Positions 52,575-61,900 of a stretch of DNA of 64,000 bases are shown here, piece by piece. Both the position numbers and the translations under genes were made by a program. How positions within the stretch are numbered: position 1 is the first letter of the stretch; every line of letters begins with the position of its first letter. The DNA comes from Dactylosporangium sp. AC04546. Its GTDB lineage: Bacteria > Actinomycetota > Actinomycetes > Mycobacteriales > Micromonosporaceae. The DNA lies in the NCBI RefSeq assembly GCF_022095675.1, contig NZ_JAHYSG010000071.1, positions 1 to 64,000 of the forward strand, written 5' to 3'. Below the pieces are notes generated by a model that saw nothing but the letters and a program-made list of their open reading frames with translations, made no database searches and had not been told where the DNA came from.

Positions 52575-55133
52575 ATGCTGCGCGCGACCCTGAAGAGCCT
52601 GCTGGCGCGCAAGCTGCGGCTGCTGCTCTCCACGCTCGCCGTCGTGCTGTCCGTGATGTTCGTGTCCGGATCGCTGGTGCTCACGGACACGCTGGGCCGC
52701 ACGTTCGACAACCTGTTCGCCAACATCTACACCTACACCGACGTCCAGGTCTCGGCGAAGTCGCAGGTGGCACCGCAGGGCGGGGACACCGGCGGCGGAG
52801 GCACCAACGCGTTCCCGGCCGCCGTCGTCGACGAGGTCGCCAAGGTCGACGGCGTGTCCAAGGCCACCGGCCAGGTGTTCCTCAACGGCGCCATCCCGGT
52901 CGGCCGCAACGGCAAGGTGGTGGCCAACCAGACCGGGCAGCAGTTCGGCGCCAACTGGACCGGCGAGGACGAGCTGGTGACGCTGGCCGAGGGCCGGGCG
53001 CCGGCGGCCGACGACGAGGTCGTGATCAACCAGGGCCTGGCGACGACCGCGCGGTACAAGGTCGGCGACTCGATGGACGTCATCACGCGCGACAAGCAGC
53101 GCAAGACGTACGAGATCGTCGGCCTCATGCAGTACGCCGGCGGCCGCGCGTCGATGGCGGGCGAGAGCGCGATCTTCTTCACCACCAAGCAGGCCCAGAC
53201 CTCGATGCTCGGCGCCACCGAGCAGTACAACATCATCGACGTCAAGGCCAAGGACGGCTTCACCGACGAGCAGGTGCGCGACAACATCGCCAAGGACCTC
53301 GGCGGCGGGTTCGTGGTGCAGACCGGCAAGCAGCTGTCGGAGGAGTCGAGCAAGGCGATCAAGCAGATCCTCGACTACTTCAACTACGTCCTGCTCGGCT
53401 TCGGCGCGGTGGCGCTGCTGGTCGGCGTGTTCCTGATCCTCAACACCTTCTCGATCATCGTCGCGCAGCGCACGCAGGAGCTGGCGCTGCTACGGGCGAT
53501 GGGCGCGAGCCGCGGGCAGGTGCTGCGCGGGGTGCTGCTGGAGGCGGTGCTCATCGGCGTCGTCGGCTCGCTGTTCGGCTTCCTGGTCGGCCTCGGCCTG
53601 GGCGCCCTGGGCGCGTACGCGTTCGTGGGCCTGGCCGACGGCGCGAAGGTGGCCTCGCTCGGCTTCCCGGTCTCCGCGGTCGTCGCGTCGTTCGCGATCG
53701 GCATCCTGGTCACCATGGTCGCCGCGGTGATGCCGGCGCTCAAGGCGGCCCGGGTCGCGCCGATCGCGGCGATGCGGGAGTCGGCCACGCCGGACCGGCC
53801 GCTGACCAAACTCACGATCGTCGGCGCGGTGGTGACCGCGCTGGCGATCGGTTCCCTGACGTGGGGCCTGACGGGGGCCGGCGACGGGACACTGTGGCTG
53901 GTCTTCGGCGGCGTGCTCGCACTGCTCGTCGGCGTCGCGCTGCTCACCCCGGTGATCAGCCGGCCGCTGGTGGCCGCGCTGGGGGCGCTGTTCGCCTGGA
54001 CGGTGCCGGGCCGGCTGGGCAAGCGCAACTCGGCCCGCAACCCGCGGCGCACGGCGATCACGGCCGGCGCGGTCATGATCGGCATCGCGATCGTCACGGC
54101 GATCAGCACGCTGTTCACCTCGCTGTCGACGGCGCTCGGCGACGAGCTGCAGAAGGACCTCCAGGCCGACCTGGTGGTGCTGGGCCAGCAGACGAGCGAG
54201 ATCCCGCCGACCATCACGCCCGAGCAGGTCGAGCAGATGAAGAAGCTGCCGGGCGCGGCGACGGTGGCGACGTTCACCGCCGACGCGGTGACGGTCAACG
54301 GGCAGCAGAACTTCGTCGTGTCGTACGAGGACCCGGCGGCGGTCGTCAAGGTGCTCAAGCTCAAGGCCGACCAGGGGCGCATCGACCAGCTCGGCAGCGG
54401 CGAGTTCATGACGGACAAGAAGACCGCCGCGGACCGCAAGTGGAAGCTGGGCGACACGATCACGGTCGCGTTCACCAAGACCGGTGAGAAGACGCTGAAG
54501 CTGACCGGCATCACCGGTGAGACGGCGGTCGGCGCCGGGATCGTGGTGTCGTACGACGACGCGCGCACCGGGTTCGCGTTCCCGCAGCCGTGGCAGGCGT
54601 TCATCAGCGTCAAGGACGGGGCGTCGGTCGACGACACGAAGGCCGCCGTGGACTCGATCATCAAGGACAATCCCGAGGTCAGCGTCTACACCAAGGACGA
54701 GTACGTCGAGAACAACCAGGCGCAGTTCACGGCCATCCTGGCGATCGTCCAGGTGCTGCTGCTCATCGCCCTGGCCATCTCGGTCCTCGGTGTCATCAAC
54801 ACGCTGCTGCTGTCGGTCATCGAGCGCACCCGGGAGCTCGGCATGCTCCGCGCGGTCGGGCTGCGGCGCCGCCAGACGTGGCTGATGGTGACCACCGAGT
54901 CGGTGGTGATCACGGTGTTCGGCACGGTGCTCGGCCTCGCCGTCGGGGCCGGGCTGGGCGCGGCGATCGTGACCGCGCTCAAGGACGTCATCGGGTTCGG
55001 CGCGGTGACCCTGCCGTGGACCCTGATGGTGGTGTACTTCGTCGCCTCGCTGTTCGTCGGCGCCGTCGCCGGGTTCATCCCGTCGGTTCGCGCCGTGCGG
55101 CTCAACGTGCTCAACGCGATCGCGTACGAATAA
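52575..55133 (+). CDS. FtsX/MacB-like ABC permease, copy 1
   Basis: Protein of 852 residues. One membrane helix near residue 20, a large extracytoplasmic domain (about 40-260), three helices (about 265-400), a central helix pair (about 410-465), a second extracytoplasmic domain (about 510-715) and three final helices. Both FtsX domains contain the NTFSIIVAQRTQELALLRAM / NTLLLSVIERTRELGMLRAV motif. With copy 1 of the ATPase it likely expels or extracts hydrophobic molecules or peptides from the membrane. A terminator follows. Confidence 0.9.
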   Translation: MLRATLKSLLARKLRLLLSTLAVVLSVMFVSGSLVLTDTLGRTFDNLFANIYTYTDVQVSAKSQVAPQGGDTGGGGTNAFPAAVVDEVAKVDGVSKATGQVFLNGAIPVGRNGKVVANQTGQQFGANWTGEDELVTLAEGRAPAADDEVVINQGLATTARYKVGDSMDVITRDKQRKTYEIVGLMQYAGGRASMAGESAIFFTTKQAQTSMLGATEQYNIIDVKAKDGFTDEQVRDNIAKDLGGGFVVQTGKQLSEESSKAIKQILDYFNYVLLGFGAVALLVGVFLILNTFSIIVAQRTQELALLRAMGASRGQVLRGVLLEAVLIGVVGSLFGFLVGLGLGALGAYAFVGLADGAKVASLGFPVSAVVASFAIGILVTMVAAVMPALKAARVAPIAAMRESATPDRPLTKLTIVGAVVTALAIGSLTWGLTGAGDGTLWLVFGGVLALLVGVALLTPVISRPLVAALGALFAWTVPGRLGKRNSARNPRRTAITAGAVMIGIAIVTAISTLFTSLSTALGDELQKDLQADLVVLGQQTSEIPPTITPEQVEQMKKLPGAATVATFTADAVTVNGQQNFVVSYEDPAAVVKVLKLKADQGRIDQLGSGEFMTDKKTAADRKWKLGDTITVAFTKTGEKTLKLTGITGETAVGAGIVVSYDDARTGFAFPQPWQAFISVKDGASVDDTKAAVDSIIKDNPEVSVYTKDEYVENNQAQFTAILAIVQVLLLIALAISVLGVINTLLLSVIERTRELGMLRAVGLRRRQTWLMVTTESVVITVFGTVLGLAVGAGLGAAIVTALKDVIGFGAVTLPWTLMVVYFVASLFVGAVAGFIPSVRAVRLNVLNAIAYE

Positions 55134-55164
55134 GCACCGGATAGCACATCGGCGCGACAACAAT

Positions 55165-55193
55165 GGGCCGGTCGGGGTCTCCCCGACCGGCCC
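55165..55193. terminator. Hairpin terminator after permease copy 1
   Basis: Perfect 13-bp stem GGGCCGGTCGGGG with a TCT loop, followed by TTCGCCTTTT. It ends the first transporter unit before the second one begins. Confidence 0.8.
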
Positions 55194-55370
55194 TTCGCCT
55201 TTTCAGGCCCCATTCTGAGAAGCCTGAGACGCGCGCCATAAGGGTTCCCCCTGAGCCCGTATCCGGGACCCTCCCCCAGCAGAAAACCCGTGGTCGGCTA
55301 CCCCTGCGGAGGGAGGAGAACGGCTGTCGCCGGCCCCAAGCTGAATGCACACCATTCACCAGGGGGAATC

Positions 55371-56129
55371 ATGACTGCATCGGTTGCGACGCGCACCGAG
55401 GTGGCCGCGCGGGCGGTCGACGTCTGGAAGGTCTACGGCACCGGCGAGGCGCAGGTGAATGCGCTCGGCGGCGTCTCGGTGGAGCTGGAGAAGGGGCGCT
55501 TCACCGCGATCATGGGCCCGTCCGGCTCGGGCAAGTCGACGCTCATGCACTGCCTCGCGGGCCTCGACGCCGTGTCCCGCGGCAAGGTCTACATCGGCGA
55601 CACCCAGATCACCGACCTGTCCGACCGTGGCCTGACCAACCTGCGCCGCTCGAAGGTCGGGTTCATCTTCCAGCAGTTCAACCTGCTGCCGACGCTGACG
55701 GCCGAGGAGAACATCCTGCTCCCGCTGTCGATCGCGGGCCGCAAGCCGGACAAGGCGTGGTACGACACGGTCATCGACACCGTCGGCCTGCGCGACCGGC
55801 TCGGGCACCGGCCCAGCCAGCTCTCCGGCGGCCAGCAGCAGCGCGTCGCGTGCGCCCGCGCGCTCGTCGCCCGGCCCGAGGTCATCTTCGCCGACGAGCC
55901 GACGGGAAACCTCGACTCGCGCTCCGGCGCCGAGGTCCTGTCGTTCCTGCGCAACTCGGTCCGCGACTTCGGCCAGACCATCGTGATGGTCACGCACGAC
56001 CCGAACGCCGCCTCGTATGCCGACCGCGTGGTGTTCCTCGCCGACGGCCACATCGTCGACGAGCTCTACGCGCCGACCGCCGACGCGGTGCTCGACCGGC
56101 TCAAGCGGCTCGACAAGGTCGAGGCCTGA
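55371..56129 (+). CDS. ABC transporter ATPase (MacB/LolD type), copy 2
   Basis: Protein of 252 residues, same motifs as copy 1 (GPSGSGKST, LSGGQQQRVA, VIFADEPTGN). ATG 55371 follows AGGGGG by four bases. A 118-bp block (55651-55768) is identical to 52093-52210 in copy 1, and more near-identical blocks follow, although the N-terminal parts differ. This points to a duplication with later gene conversion. It pairs with the permease 3 bp downstream. Confidence 0.92.
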   Translation: MTASVATRTEVAARAVDVWKVYGTGEAQVNALGGVSVELEKGRFTAIMGPSGSGKSTLMHCLAGLDAVSRGKVYIGDTQITDLSDRGLTNLRRSKVGFIFQQFNLLPTLTAEENILLPLSIAGRKPDKAWYDTVIDTVGLRDRLGHRPSQLSGGQQQRVACARALVARPEVIFADEPTGNLDSRSGAEVLSFLRNSVRDFGQTIVMVTHDPNAASYADRVVFLADGHIVDELYAPTADAVLDRLKRLDKVEA

Positions 56130-56132
56130 GCC

Positions 56133-58682
56133 ATGCTGAGCGCCACGATCAAGAGCCTGCTGTCGCGCAAGCTGCGGCTCACCCTGTCCGCGCTCGCCGT
56201 CGTGCTGGGCGTGATGTTCGTGTCCGGCGCGTTCGTGCTCACGGACACGCTGGGCCGCTCCTTCGACAGCCTCTTCAAGTCCGTCTTCGAGGACACCGGC
56301 GTCCAGGTGACGGCGAAGCCCAAGGTCGAGACCGGCGAGTTCGACGGCCCGGAGGCCATGTCGGTCATCCCGGCCGCGACGCTCGCCAAGGTCAAGGCCG
56401 TGCCCGGCGTGGCCAGCGCGACCGGCATGGCCTCGGCCGACGGCGCGCGGGTGGTCGGCAAGAACGGCAAGGTCGTCACCACGTTCGGCCCGCCGCGCAT
56501 CGGGCAGAACTGGACCGGCACCTCCGAGCTGCTCCAGCTGCGTGAGGGCCGCGGCCCGGCCGCCGACAACGAGATCGCGGTCAACGCCACCACGGCGAAG
56601 GCGGCGGGCATCAAGGTCGGTGACGAGGTCAGCGTCCTGACGCTCCAGCCGGGGACGAAGAAGTTCAAGCTGGTCGGCATCTTCGGGTACAGCGGGAACC
56701 GGGACTCGCTCGGGGGAGCCCTGGAGGTCTCGTTCACCACGCCGGTGGCCCAGGAGCTGATGCTCGGCCAGCAGGACGTCTACAGCAGCATCGACGTCAA
56801 GGCCGCACCGGGCGTCACCAACGAGCAGCTGCGCGACGACATCAAGGCGGCGCTCGGCGACGGCTTCGTCGCCAAGACCGGCAAGCAGCTGCAGGCCGAG
56901 ACGGTCGACGGCTTCAAGCAGGGCCTCGGCTTCTTCAACAACATCCTCATCGGCTTCGCCGGTGTGGCGCTGTTCGTCGGCACGTTCCTCATCCTCAACA
57001 CGTTCTCGATCATCGTCGCCCAGCGCACCCGCGAGCTGGCGCTCATGCGGGCCCTCGGCGGCAGCCGCGGGCAGACGCTCGGCTCGGTGCTCATCGAGGC
57101 GATCGCGATCGGGCTCATCGCGTCGGTCCTCGGCCTGGCCGCCGGCATCGGCGTCGGCGTCCTGCTGGCCTGGGTGTTCGGCAACGTGAGCGGCGTGGCC
57201 CTGGCCGGCGTCGGCGTGCCGGCCACCGCGGTGATCAGCGCGTTCGTGGTGGGTCTGCTGGTGACGGTGGTGGCGGCGGTACTGCCGGCGCTGCGGGCCA
57301 GCCGCATCCCCCCGATCGCGGCGCTGCAGGAGGTGGCGACGCCGGACCGGCCGCTCACCAAGCTCACGGTCAGCGGCGCGCTCGTCGGCGCGGCCGGCGG
57401 CACCCTGCTCGGCCTGGGCCTGTCCGGCAACGGCGGCGACAACACGCTCTGGCTGATCCTCGGCGGCGTGCTGGTGTCGTTCATCGGCGTCGCGCTGCTC
57501 ACCCCGCTGCTGGCCCGCCCGGTGGTGTCGCTGCTCGGCCGGCTGTTCTCCTGGTCGGTGCCGGGCAAGCTGGGCCGGCTCAACTCGGGCCGCAACCCGC
57601 GGCGCACCGCGATCACCGCGGCGGCGCTCATGGTCGGCCTGGCCCTCATCACCGGCGTCAACGTCATCCTCAACTCGGCGAAGTCGAGCCTCAGCCAGCA
57701 GGCGGACAAGCAGGTCACGGTCGACCTGATCATCTCCGGCGACGGCGACAACACCGGCCCGGCCCGCTTCGACCCGAAGGTGATGGAGGAGGCGGCCAAG
57801 CTCCCCGGCGTCTCCAGCGTCGCCAGCGAGTACTGGGAGTACGGCACGGTCAACGGCGAGAACCGCGGCGTCTCGGCCTCGCCGGACATCGCGGCCTACG
57901 CCGGGATGTTCAAGCTCACGGCGGCGTCCGGCGAGCTGCGCTGGTCGGGCCCGAACCAGGCGGTCATCGACGTCGACAGCGCCAAGGATCGCAACCTCAA
58001 GCTCGGCGACACCGTGGACATGCAGTTCACCCGCGGTGACGTCCACAAGGTGACGATCGTCGGCGTGTACAACAAGAGCGACGTGGCCGGCGGCATGGTC
58101 GTCTCCGGCGACGTCGTGAAGGACTTCCGCACCCCGCAGCCCTCCTGGGGCTACGTGCGGGCCGCCGCGGGCGCCTCGGTCGCCGACATCCAGCGCGAGG
58201 TCGACCGCCTGCTGGCGGACAACCCGGAGGTCTCGGTGGCCAACCGCGCCGAGTTCGTGGCCGCCCAGTCGGCCCAGTTCGACCAGCTGCTCACGATGAT
58301 CCAGGTCCTGCTGGCCCTGGCGATCCTCATCGCGGTGCTGGGCATCGTCAACACCCTGGCCCTGTCGGTGCTGGAGCGGACCCGCGAGCTGGGCCTGCTG
58401 CGGGCGATCGGCATGCGCCGTGCCCAGACGATGCGCATGGTCACGGTGGAGGCGGTGGTCATCTCGGTCTTCGGCGCGCTGCTGGGCCTGGGCGTGGGCA
58501 CGGGCCTGGGCGCCGCGGTGGTCCGGGCCCTGCGCGACGAGGGCTTCAGCACGCTGGCCTTCCCGTGGACCCAGATGGCGACGTACCTCGTCCTGGCCGC
58601 CCTGGTCGGCGTGATCGCCGCGGTCCTCCCGTCGATCCGCGCCGCGCGGGTCAACGTCCTGCAGGCCATCGCGCACGACTGA
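56133..58682 (+). CDS. FtsX/MacB-like ABC permease, copy 2
   Basis: Protein of 849 residues with the same layout as copy 1: N-terminal helix, extracytoplasmic domain, FtsX domain (NTFSIIVAQRTRELALMRAL), second extracytoplasmic domain and second FtsX domain (NTLALSVLERTRELGLLRAI). The extracytoplasmic domains differ clearly from copy 1, so the two systems probably handle different substrates. Ends at a strong hairpin. Confidence 0.9.
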   Translation: MLSATIKSLLSRKLRLTLSALAVVLGVMFVSGAFVLTDTLGRSFDSLFKSVFEDTGVQVTAKPKVETGEFDGPEAMSVIPAATLAKVKAVPGVASATGMASADGARVVGKNGKVVTTFGPPRIGQNWTGTSELLQLREGRGPAADNEIAVNATTAKAAGIKVGDEVSVLTLQPGTKKFKLVGIFGYSGNRDSLGGALEVSFTTPVAQELMLGQQDVYSSIDVKAAPGVTNEQLRDDIKAALGDGFVAKTGKQLQAETVDGFKQGLGFFNNILIGFAGVALFVGTFLILNTFSIIVAQRTRELALMRALGGSRGQTLGSVLIEAIAIGLIASVLGLAAGIGVGVLLAWVFGNVSGVALAGVGVPATAVISAFVVGLLVTVVAAVLPALRASRIPPIAALQEVATPDRPLTKLTVSGALVGAAGGTLLGLGLSGNGGDNTLWLILGGVLVSFIGVALLTPLLARPVVSLLGRLFSWSVPGKLGRLNSGRNPRRTAITAAALMVGLALITGVNVILNSAKSSLSQQADKQVTVDLIISGDGDNTGPARFDPKVMEEAAKLPGVSSVASEYWEYGTVNGENRGVSASPDIAAYAGMFKLTAASGELRWSGPNQAVIDVDSAKDRNLKLGDTVDMQFTRGDVHKVTIVGVYNKSDVAGGMVVSGDVVKDFRTPQPSWGYVRAAAGASVADIQREVDRLLADNPEVSVANRAEFVAAQSAQFDQLLTMIQVLLALAILIAVLGIVNTLALSVLERTRELGLLRAIGMRRAQTMRMVTVEAVVISVFGALLGLGVGTGLGAAVVRALRDEGFSTLAFPWTQMATYLVLAALVGVIAAVLPSIRAARVNVLQAIAHD

Positions 58683-58697
58683 CCCTCCCCCTGGGGT

Positions 58698-58739
58698 CGA
58701 GCGGCCCCCCGACCGGTGCGGCGGTCGGGGGGCCGCTCG
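58698..58739. terminator. Hairpin terminator after permease copy 2
   Basis: Perfect 18-bp inverted repeat with a 6-base loop (GTGCGG), 16 bp after the stop codon. Confidence 0.8.
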
Positions 58740-58901
58740 GCGTCCGCCGTCGCGGTCGCTGACGGACAGACGAACACATGAGGTACTGGGAAGATCCTCT
58801 CTTGCCATCGGCGGCGATCTCCATCAAAGTAGTGCCCACCGTTCATCGGTATCAATCGATGCGAACCACGCGCGGTGGGCTGCTACCTCAGGAGGAACGC
58901 C

Positions 58902-59753
58902 TTGGCCACCCCCGCGTCCCGCTGGAGACAGCGCCTCTTCACCCTCGCCACCAGCCTCACCGTCACCCTCGCGGCGTCTGTGGCGTGGAGCCTGCCCGCA
59001 CACGCCGCGAGCGTTGTGTACACCGCGCTCGGCGACTCGTACTCGTCGGGCGTCGGCACCCGCACCTACTACTCGGACGGCACGAACTGCCAGCGCTCCC
59101 CGATGGCGTACCCGGTCCTCGTCAAGAGCCAGCTCGCAGCGGCCACGTTCGTCTTCGCCGCCTGCGGTGGAGCGAAGGTCACCGATGTGCTCAACACCCA
59201 GCTCGGCAGCCTCTCCGCCACGACGACCCATGTCACCGTGTCGGTGGGCGGCAATGACGCCGGCTTCGGCAACGTCATCGGCAGATGTGCCCTGCCGTGG
59301 CCCTACACCTGCTGGGGCGAGATCGACAACGCCAACGCGTACATCACCGGCACGCTGCCCGGCGCGCTGGACAACCTGTACAACCGAATCCGGGCGCTGG
59401 CGCCCAAGGCCCGCGTGGTCGTCGTCGGCTACCCCCGCCTGTTCAACGAGAGCGACTGCCAGTCGCTGGCCCGCATCAGCCCCGGAGAGCAGATCGAGCT
59501 CAACGACACCGCGGACCTGCTCGCCACCACGATCAAGGGCCGCGCGACGGCACACGGGTTCGCGTTCGTCGACCCCCGGTCGAGCTTCACCGGCCACGCC
59601 ATCTGCGACGCGACCGAGTGGATCAACGGCATCTCGAACCCGACGTCGGAGTCCTACCACCCCAACCAGGCGGGGCACGCCAGCGGCTACGCGCCCCTGG
59701 TGAAGAGCGCACTGCTGGCGACGACGGTCAAGGCCGCCGCGAAGCCCGCATAA
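58902..59753 (+). CDS. Secreted SGNH/GDSL hydrolase (lipase/esterase)
   Basis: Protein of 283 residues. TTG 58902 is chosen because AGGAGG lies seven bases upstream; the GTG at 58875 lacks a site. A signal peptide ends near AHA-A (34-36). Block I is GDSYSSG with nucleophile S46, block III GGNDAGF, and the C-terminal His is in YHPNQAGH, where the usual Asp two residues before is absent. Several Cys pairs suggest disulfides. It is probably a secreted lipase or esterase like the Streptomyces SGNH lipases. Confidence 0.9.
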   Translation: MATPASRWRQRLFTLATSLTVTLAASVAWSLPAHAASVVYTALGDSYSSGVGTRTYYSDGTNCQRSPMAYPVLVKSQLAAATFVFAACGGAKVTDVLNTQLGSLSATTTHVTVSVGGNDAGFGNVIGRCALPWPYTCWGEIDNANAYITGTLPGALDNLYNRIRALAPKARVVVVGYPRLFNESDCQSLARISPGEQIELNDTADLLATTIKGRATAHGFAFVDPRSSFTGHAICDATEWINGISNPTSESYHPNQAGHASGYAPLVKSALLATTVKAAAKPA

Positions 59754-59771
59754 ATCCGGACCCCGGGACGA

Positions 59772-59805
59772 CGATGCGGCGCCTACTTCGGCAGGCGCCG
59801 CATCG
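59772..59805. terminator. Bidirectional hairpin between SGNH and GDPD genes
   Basis: Perfect 13-bp stem CGATGCGGCGCCT with an 8-base loop, between two convergent stop codons. Confidence 0.75.
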
Positions 59806-59836
59806 CTCCATCAGTGCCCGGATACCCGGGCGGAGA

Positions 59837-60904
59837 TCACCCCGCGTTGTACGCCTTCGGCAGTCGCATGCCGCGCTCCGCCATGATCTGTCGGACCCGG
59901 TTCGGGTAGTTCGTGATGATGCCGTCGATGCCCATGTCGATGAGCGCCTCGATCGTGGCGGGGTCGTCGCAGGTCCACGGGACGACCTTCAGGCCCCGGG
60001 CGTGCGCCGCCTCCACCATGGCCGGATCGACGTAGAACCGGAAGTTCGGGTCACCGATCTTGCCGTTCTGCGGGAACCCGTACACGGGCGAGAGGGCCGT
60101 GACGCCGGGGATCGAGGCGGCCGCCCGCACGAAGTCGCCGCCGAAGTCATCGGCGTCGATGCCACCGAGCCACGGCGAGGCGCCCGGCTTGCCGACCTGC
60201 AGGAAGTCGTAGTTCGTCAGCGCCACGAGCGGCCACTTCGGCGCGAGCCGGTGCATCTCCTGCAGCGCACCCCAGTCGAAGGACTGGATGGTGACCTGGT
60301 CCTCGATGCCAGAGGCGCGGATCTCCTCGAAGACACGGCGGACGAACAGCTCGCGCGGCGCGGTCTGCTGGGGCGCGCCGGCCTCGACCTTGGTCTCGAT
60401 GTTGAGCTCGATCTGCTTGGCGTTGTAGCTCTTGACGAGGTCCAGAACGTCCTTGAGCTCGACCATCCGGAAGCCCGTGACCACCTCCTGCTCGGGGAAG
60501 TCGGGCAGCCGCTGGTATCCGCAGTCCATCGTCTTGAGCTGGGCCAGCGTCAGATCCTTGATGTACTTGCCGACGTACGGGTACATCGGGTCGCCCGGCG
60601 TGAGCGGCGCGGTGTCGCGACACTTCTGGGCGCTGATCTGACGGTCGTGGTTGACCACGACCTTCTCGTCCTTCGTGACGTGCGTGTCCAGCTCCAGCGT
60701 GCTGACCCCCAGGCGCATCGCCTTGCCGAACCCTTCGAGCGACTCCTCGGTCGTCATACCGATACCGCCGCGGTGGGCCTGCAGGTCGAAGTGCGTCTTC
60801 TGCGGCAACACTCCGGGGTGGCCGGCGGGTGCGGCATGGGCGACTGCTGGCGCGGCGAGCACGGGCACAACAGCCAGGCTCACCAGTACGTGGCGCAGAA
60901 ACAT
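59837..60904 (-). CDS. Secreted glycerophosphodiester phosphodiesterase
   Basis: Protein of 355 residues. Signal peptide ends near AHA-A (about residue 25). The GDPD TIM barrel shows QAHRGGIG with catalytic His, EESLEGFGKA, LELDTHVTKD (metal ligands), NHDRQI with the second His, and at the end GIDGIITNYP. It cleaves glycerophosphodiesters to glycerol-3-phosphate and an alcohol, usable as a phosphate or glycerol source. Start ATG 60904. Confidence 0.93.
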   Translation of the reverse strand: MFLRHVLVSLAVVPVLAAPAVAHAAPAGHPGVLPQKTHFDLQAHRGGIGMTTEESLEGFGKAMRLGVSTLELDTHVTKDEKVVVNHDRQISAQKCRDTAPLTPGDPMYPYVGKYIKDLTLAQLKTMDCGYQRLPDFPEQEVVTGFRMVELKDVLDLVKSYNAKQIELNIETKVEAGAPQQTAPRELFVRRVFEEIRASGIEDQVTIQSFDWGALQEMHRLAPKWPLVALTNYDFLQVGKPGASPWLGGIDADDFGGDFVRAAASIPGVTALSPVYGFPQNGKIGDPNFRFYVDPAMVEAAHARGLKVVPWTCDDPATIEALIDMGIDGIITNYPNRVRQIMAERGMRLPKAYNAG

Positions 60905-61048
60905 AGAACCTCAATCGGTCTGGATTCACTGACGTCACGACGCTAAGCGCGCAGCTCAGTACCGTCGTGGCCAGGCCGTGATGAGCCTATGAACGTTGCG
61001 GAACGGTTCTCGGGGAGGCGACGCAGCGTGTCCGGGTGGCTGCGACAG

Positions 61049-61090
61049 CGGGCGGCCGGTCTCCACGGTGACGTGGAGACCGGCCGCCCG
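61049..61090. terminator. Hairpin terminator after SnoaL-like gene
   Basis: Perfect 18-bp stem with a 6-base loop (GGTGAC), 11 bp after the stop of the gene at 61101. Confidence 0.8.
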
Positions 61091-61100
61091 CCCTGAGGGT

Positions 61101-61526
61101 TCAGCTCGAGTGGTCGTCGGAGACTACGGATGGCAGCTCCGAGAAGTAGTCACGAAGCTTGGCGATCTGCCCGTCGCGGAGGCGAAAGATCTGCAGGAGC
61201 GACATCGTCGTGCGCCGCCCGTCGGCCTCGTCGAAGGCGACGTCGATCTCGGCGATGAACACGTCGGGATCCGCGGTGTCGTGCAGGACGTAGGCGGACC
61301 GTTCCACGTTCATCGTGGCCTGGTAGGTCGGTTGCTGGTGATACGCGCTGGTTCCGGTCCGGATCGCCGCGCGGCCCACCAGGTGCCGCAGCGGATGGCC
61401 ATCGGGAGCCAACGGCGCTTCGTACACGCCATCCTCGGTGAACATCGCGGCGATCGCGTCCGGGTTCCGGGTGATCGCGCCGGCGTACATGTACCGCTCG
61501 AAGACTTCCTGATGCGTCAGAGCCAC
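61101..61526 (-). CDS. SnoaL-like/NTF2-fold protein
   Basis: Protein of 141 residues with the compact cone-shaped NTF2 fold: FERYMYAGAITRNPDAIAAMF, TEDGVYEAP, and the final strands LLQIFRLRDGQIAKLRDYF. Such proteins are small isomerases, cyclases or ligand-binding proteins; the reaction cannot be told. GTG 61526 has TAGACT five bases upstream. The small gene at 61542 precedes it by 15 bp on the same strand, so they are likely co-expressed. Confidence 0.8.
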   Translation of the reverse strand: MALTHQEVFERYMYAGAITRNPDAIAAMFTEDGVYEAPLAPDGHPLRHLVGRAAIRTGTSAYHQQPTYQATMNVERSAYVLHDTADPDVFIAEIDVAFDEADGRRTTMSLLQIFRLRDGQIAKLRDYFSELPSVVSDDHSS

Positions 61527-61541
61527 TCTCCAGTCTAACTG

Positions 61542-61832
61542 TCAGCGGTCGTCGTCGGGCGCGGAGAGGATGCGGGCCGTGGGGGTGCCGGCCAGTGCGG
61601 GTGCCCGGCCGGGGTCGGACCATACCGTGGTGCGCAGGAACGTGCGGAAGGCCTCAGCCGCTTCGACGGTCGCGAAGTCGAGGTCCACGCAGATGTACCG
61701 CACGTCGTCGACCGGCCGCAGGACGCGGTACCGCTGGACGCCGGCCCGGTCGCGGGCGTCGGCGAACGAGTCGAACGCGGCCCGCCAGGTCTCGTAGTCG
61801 GTGATCGGGTGCTCGATGCGCAGTGTCGTCAT
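61542..61832 (-). CDS. Small ABM/dimeric alpha-beta barrel-like protein
   Basis: Protein of 96 residues: TLRIEHPITDYETWRAAFD, VQRYRVLRPVDD, ICVDLDFATVEAAEAFRTFL. The pattern of strand, helix and strand is that of dimeric alpha-beta barrel proteins such as antibiotic-biosynthesis monooxygenases. No catalytic residues are diagnosable. ATG 61832 has TACCGT seven bases upstream. Confidence 0.68.
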   Translation of the reverse strand: MTTLRIEHPITDYETWRAAFDSFADARDRAGVQRYRVLRPVDDVRYICVDLDFATVEAAEAFRTFLRTTVWSDPGRAPALAGTPTARILSAPDDDR

Positions 61833-61839
61833 GCGCCCG

Positions 61840-61845
61840 ACGGTA
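61840..61845 (-). promoter_or_regulatory. -10 TACCGT of ABM-like gene
   Basis: Seven bases before the ATG at 61832; leaderless arrangement. Confidence 0.5.
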
Positions 61846-61888
61846 TGGTCGGGGGTGGCACCTGCCGTATCCCAGACATCTGGGGTTC

Positions 61889-61894
61889 TACTGT
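61889..61894 (+). promoter_or_regulatory. -10 TACTGT of LuxR-type gene
   Basis: Six bases before the GTG at 61901; leaderless arrangement. Confidence 0.5.
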
Positions 61895-61900
61895 GAGGCT

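Noticed and set aside
51813..58682. Direct repeats at two sites as an insertion sequence
   Set aside because: The repeated blocks are coding parts of paralogous ABC ATPase genes, not element ends.
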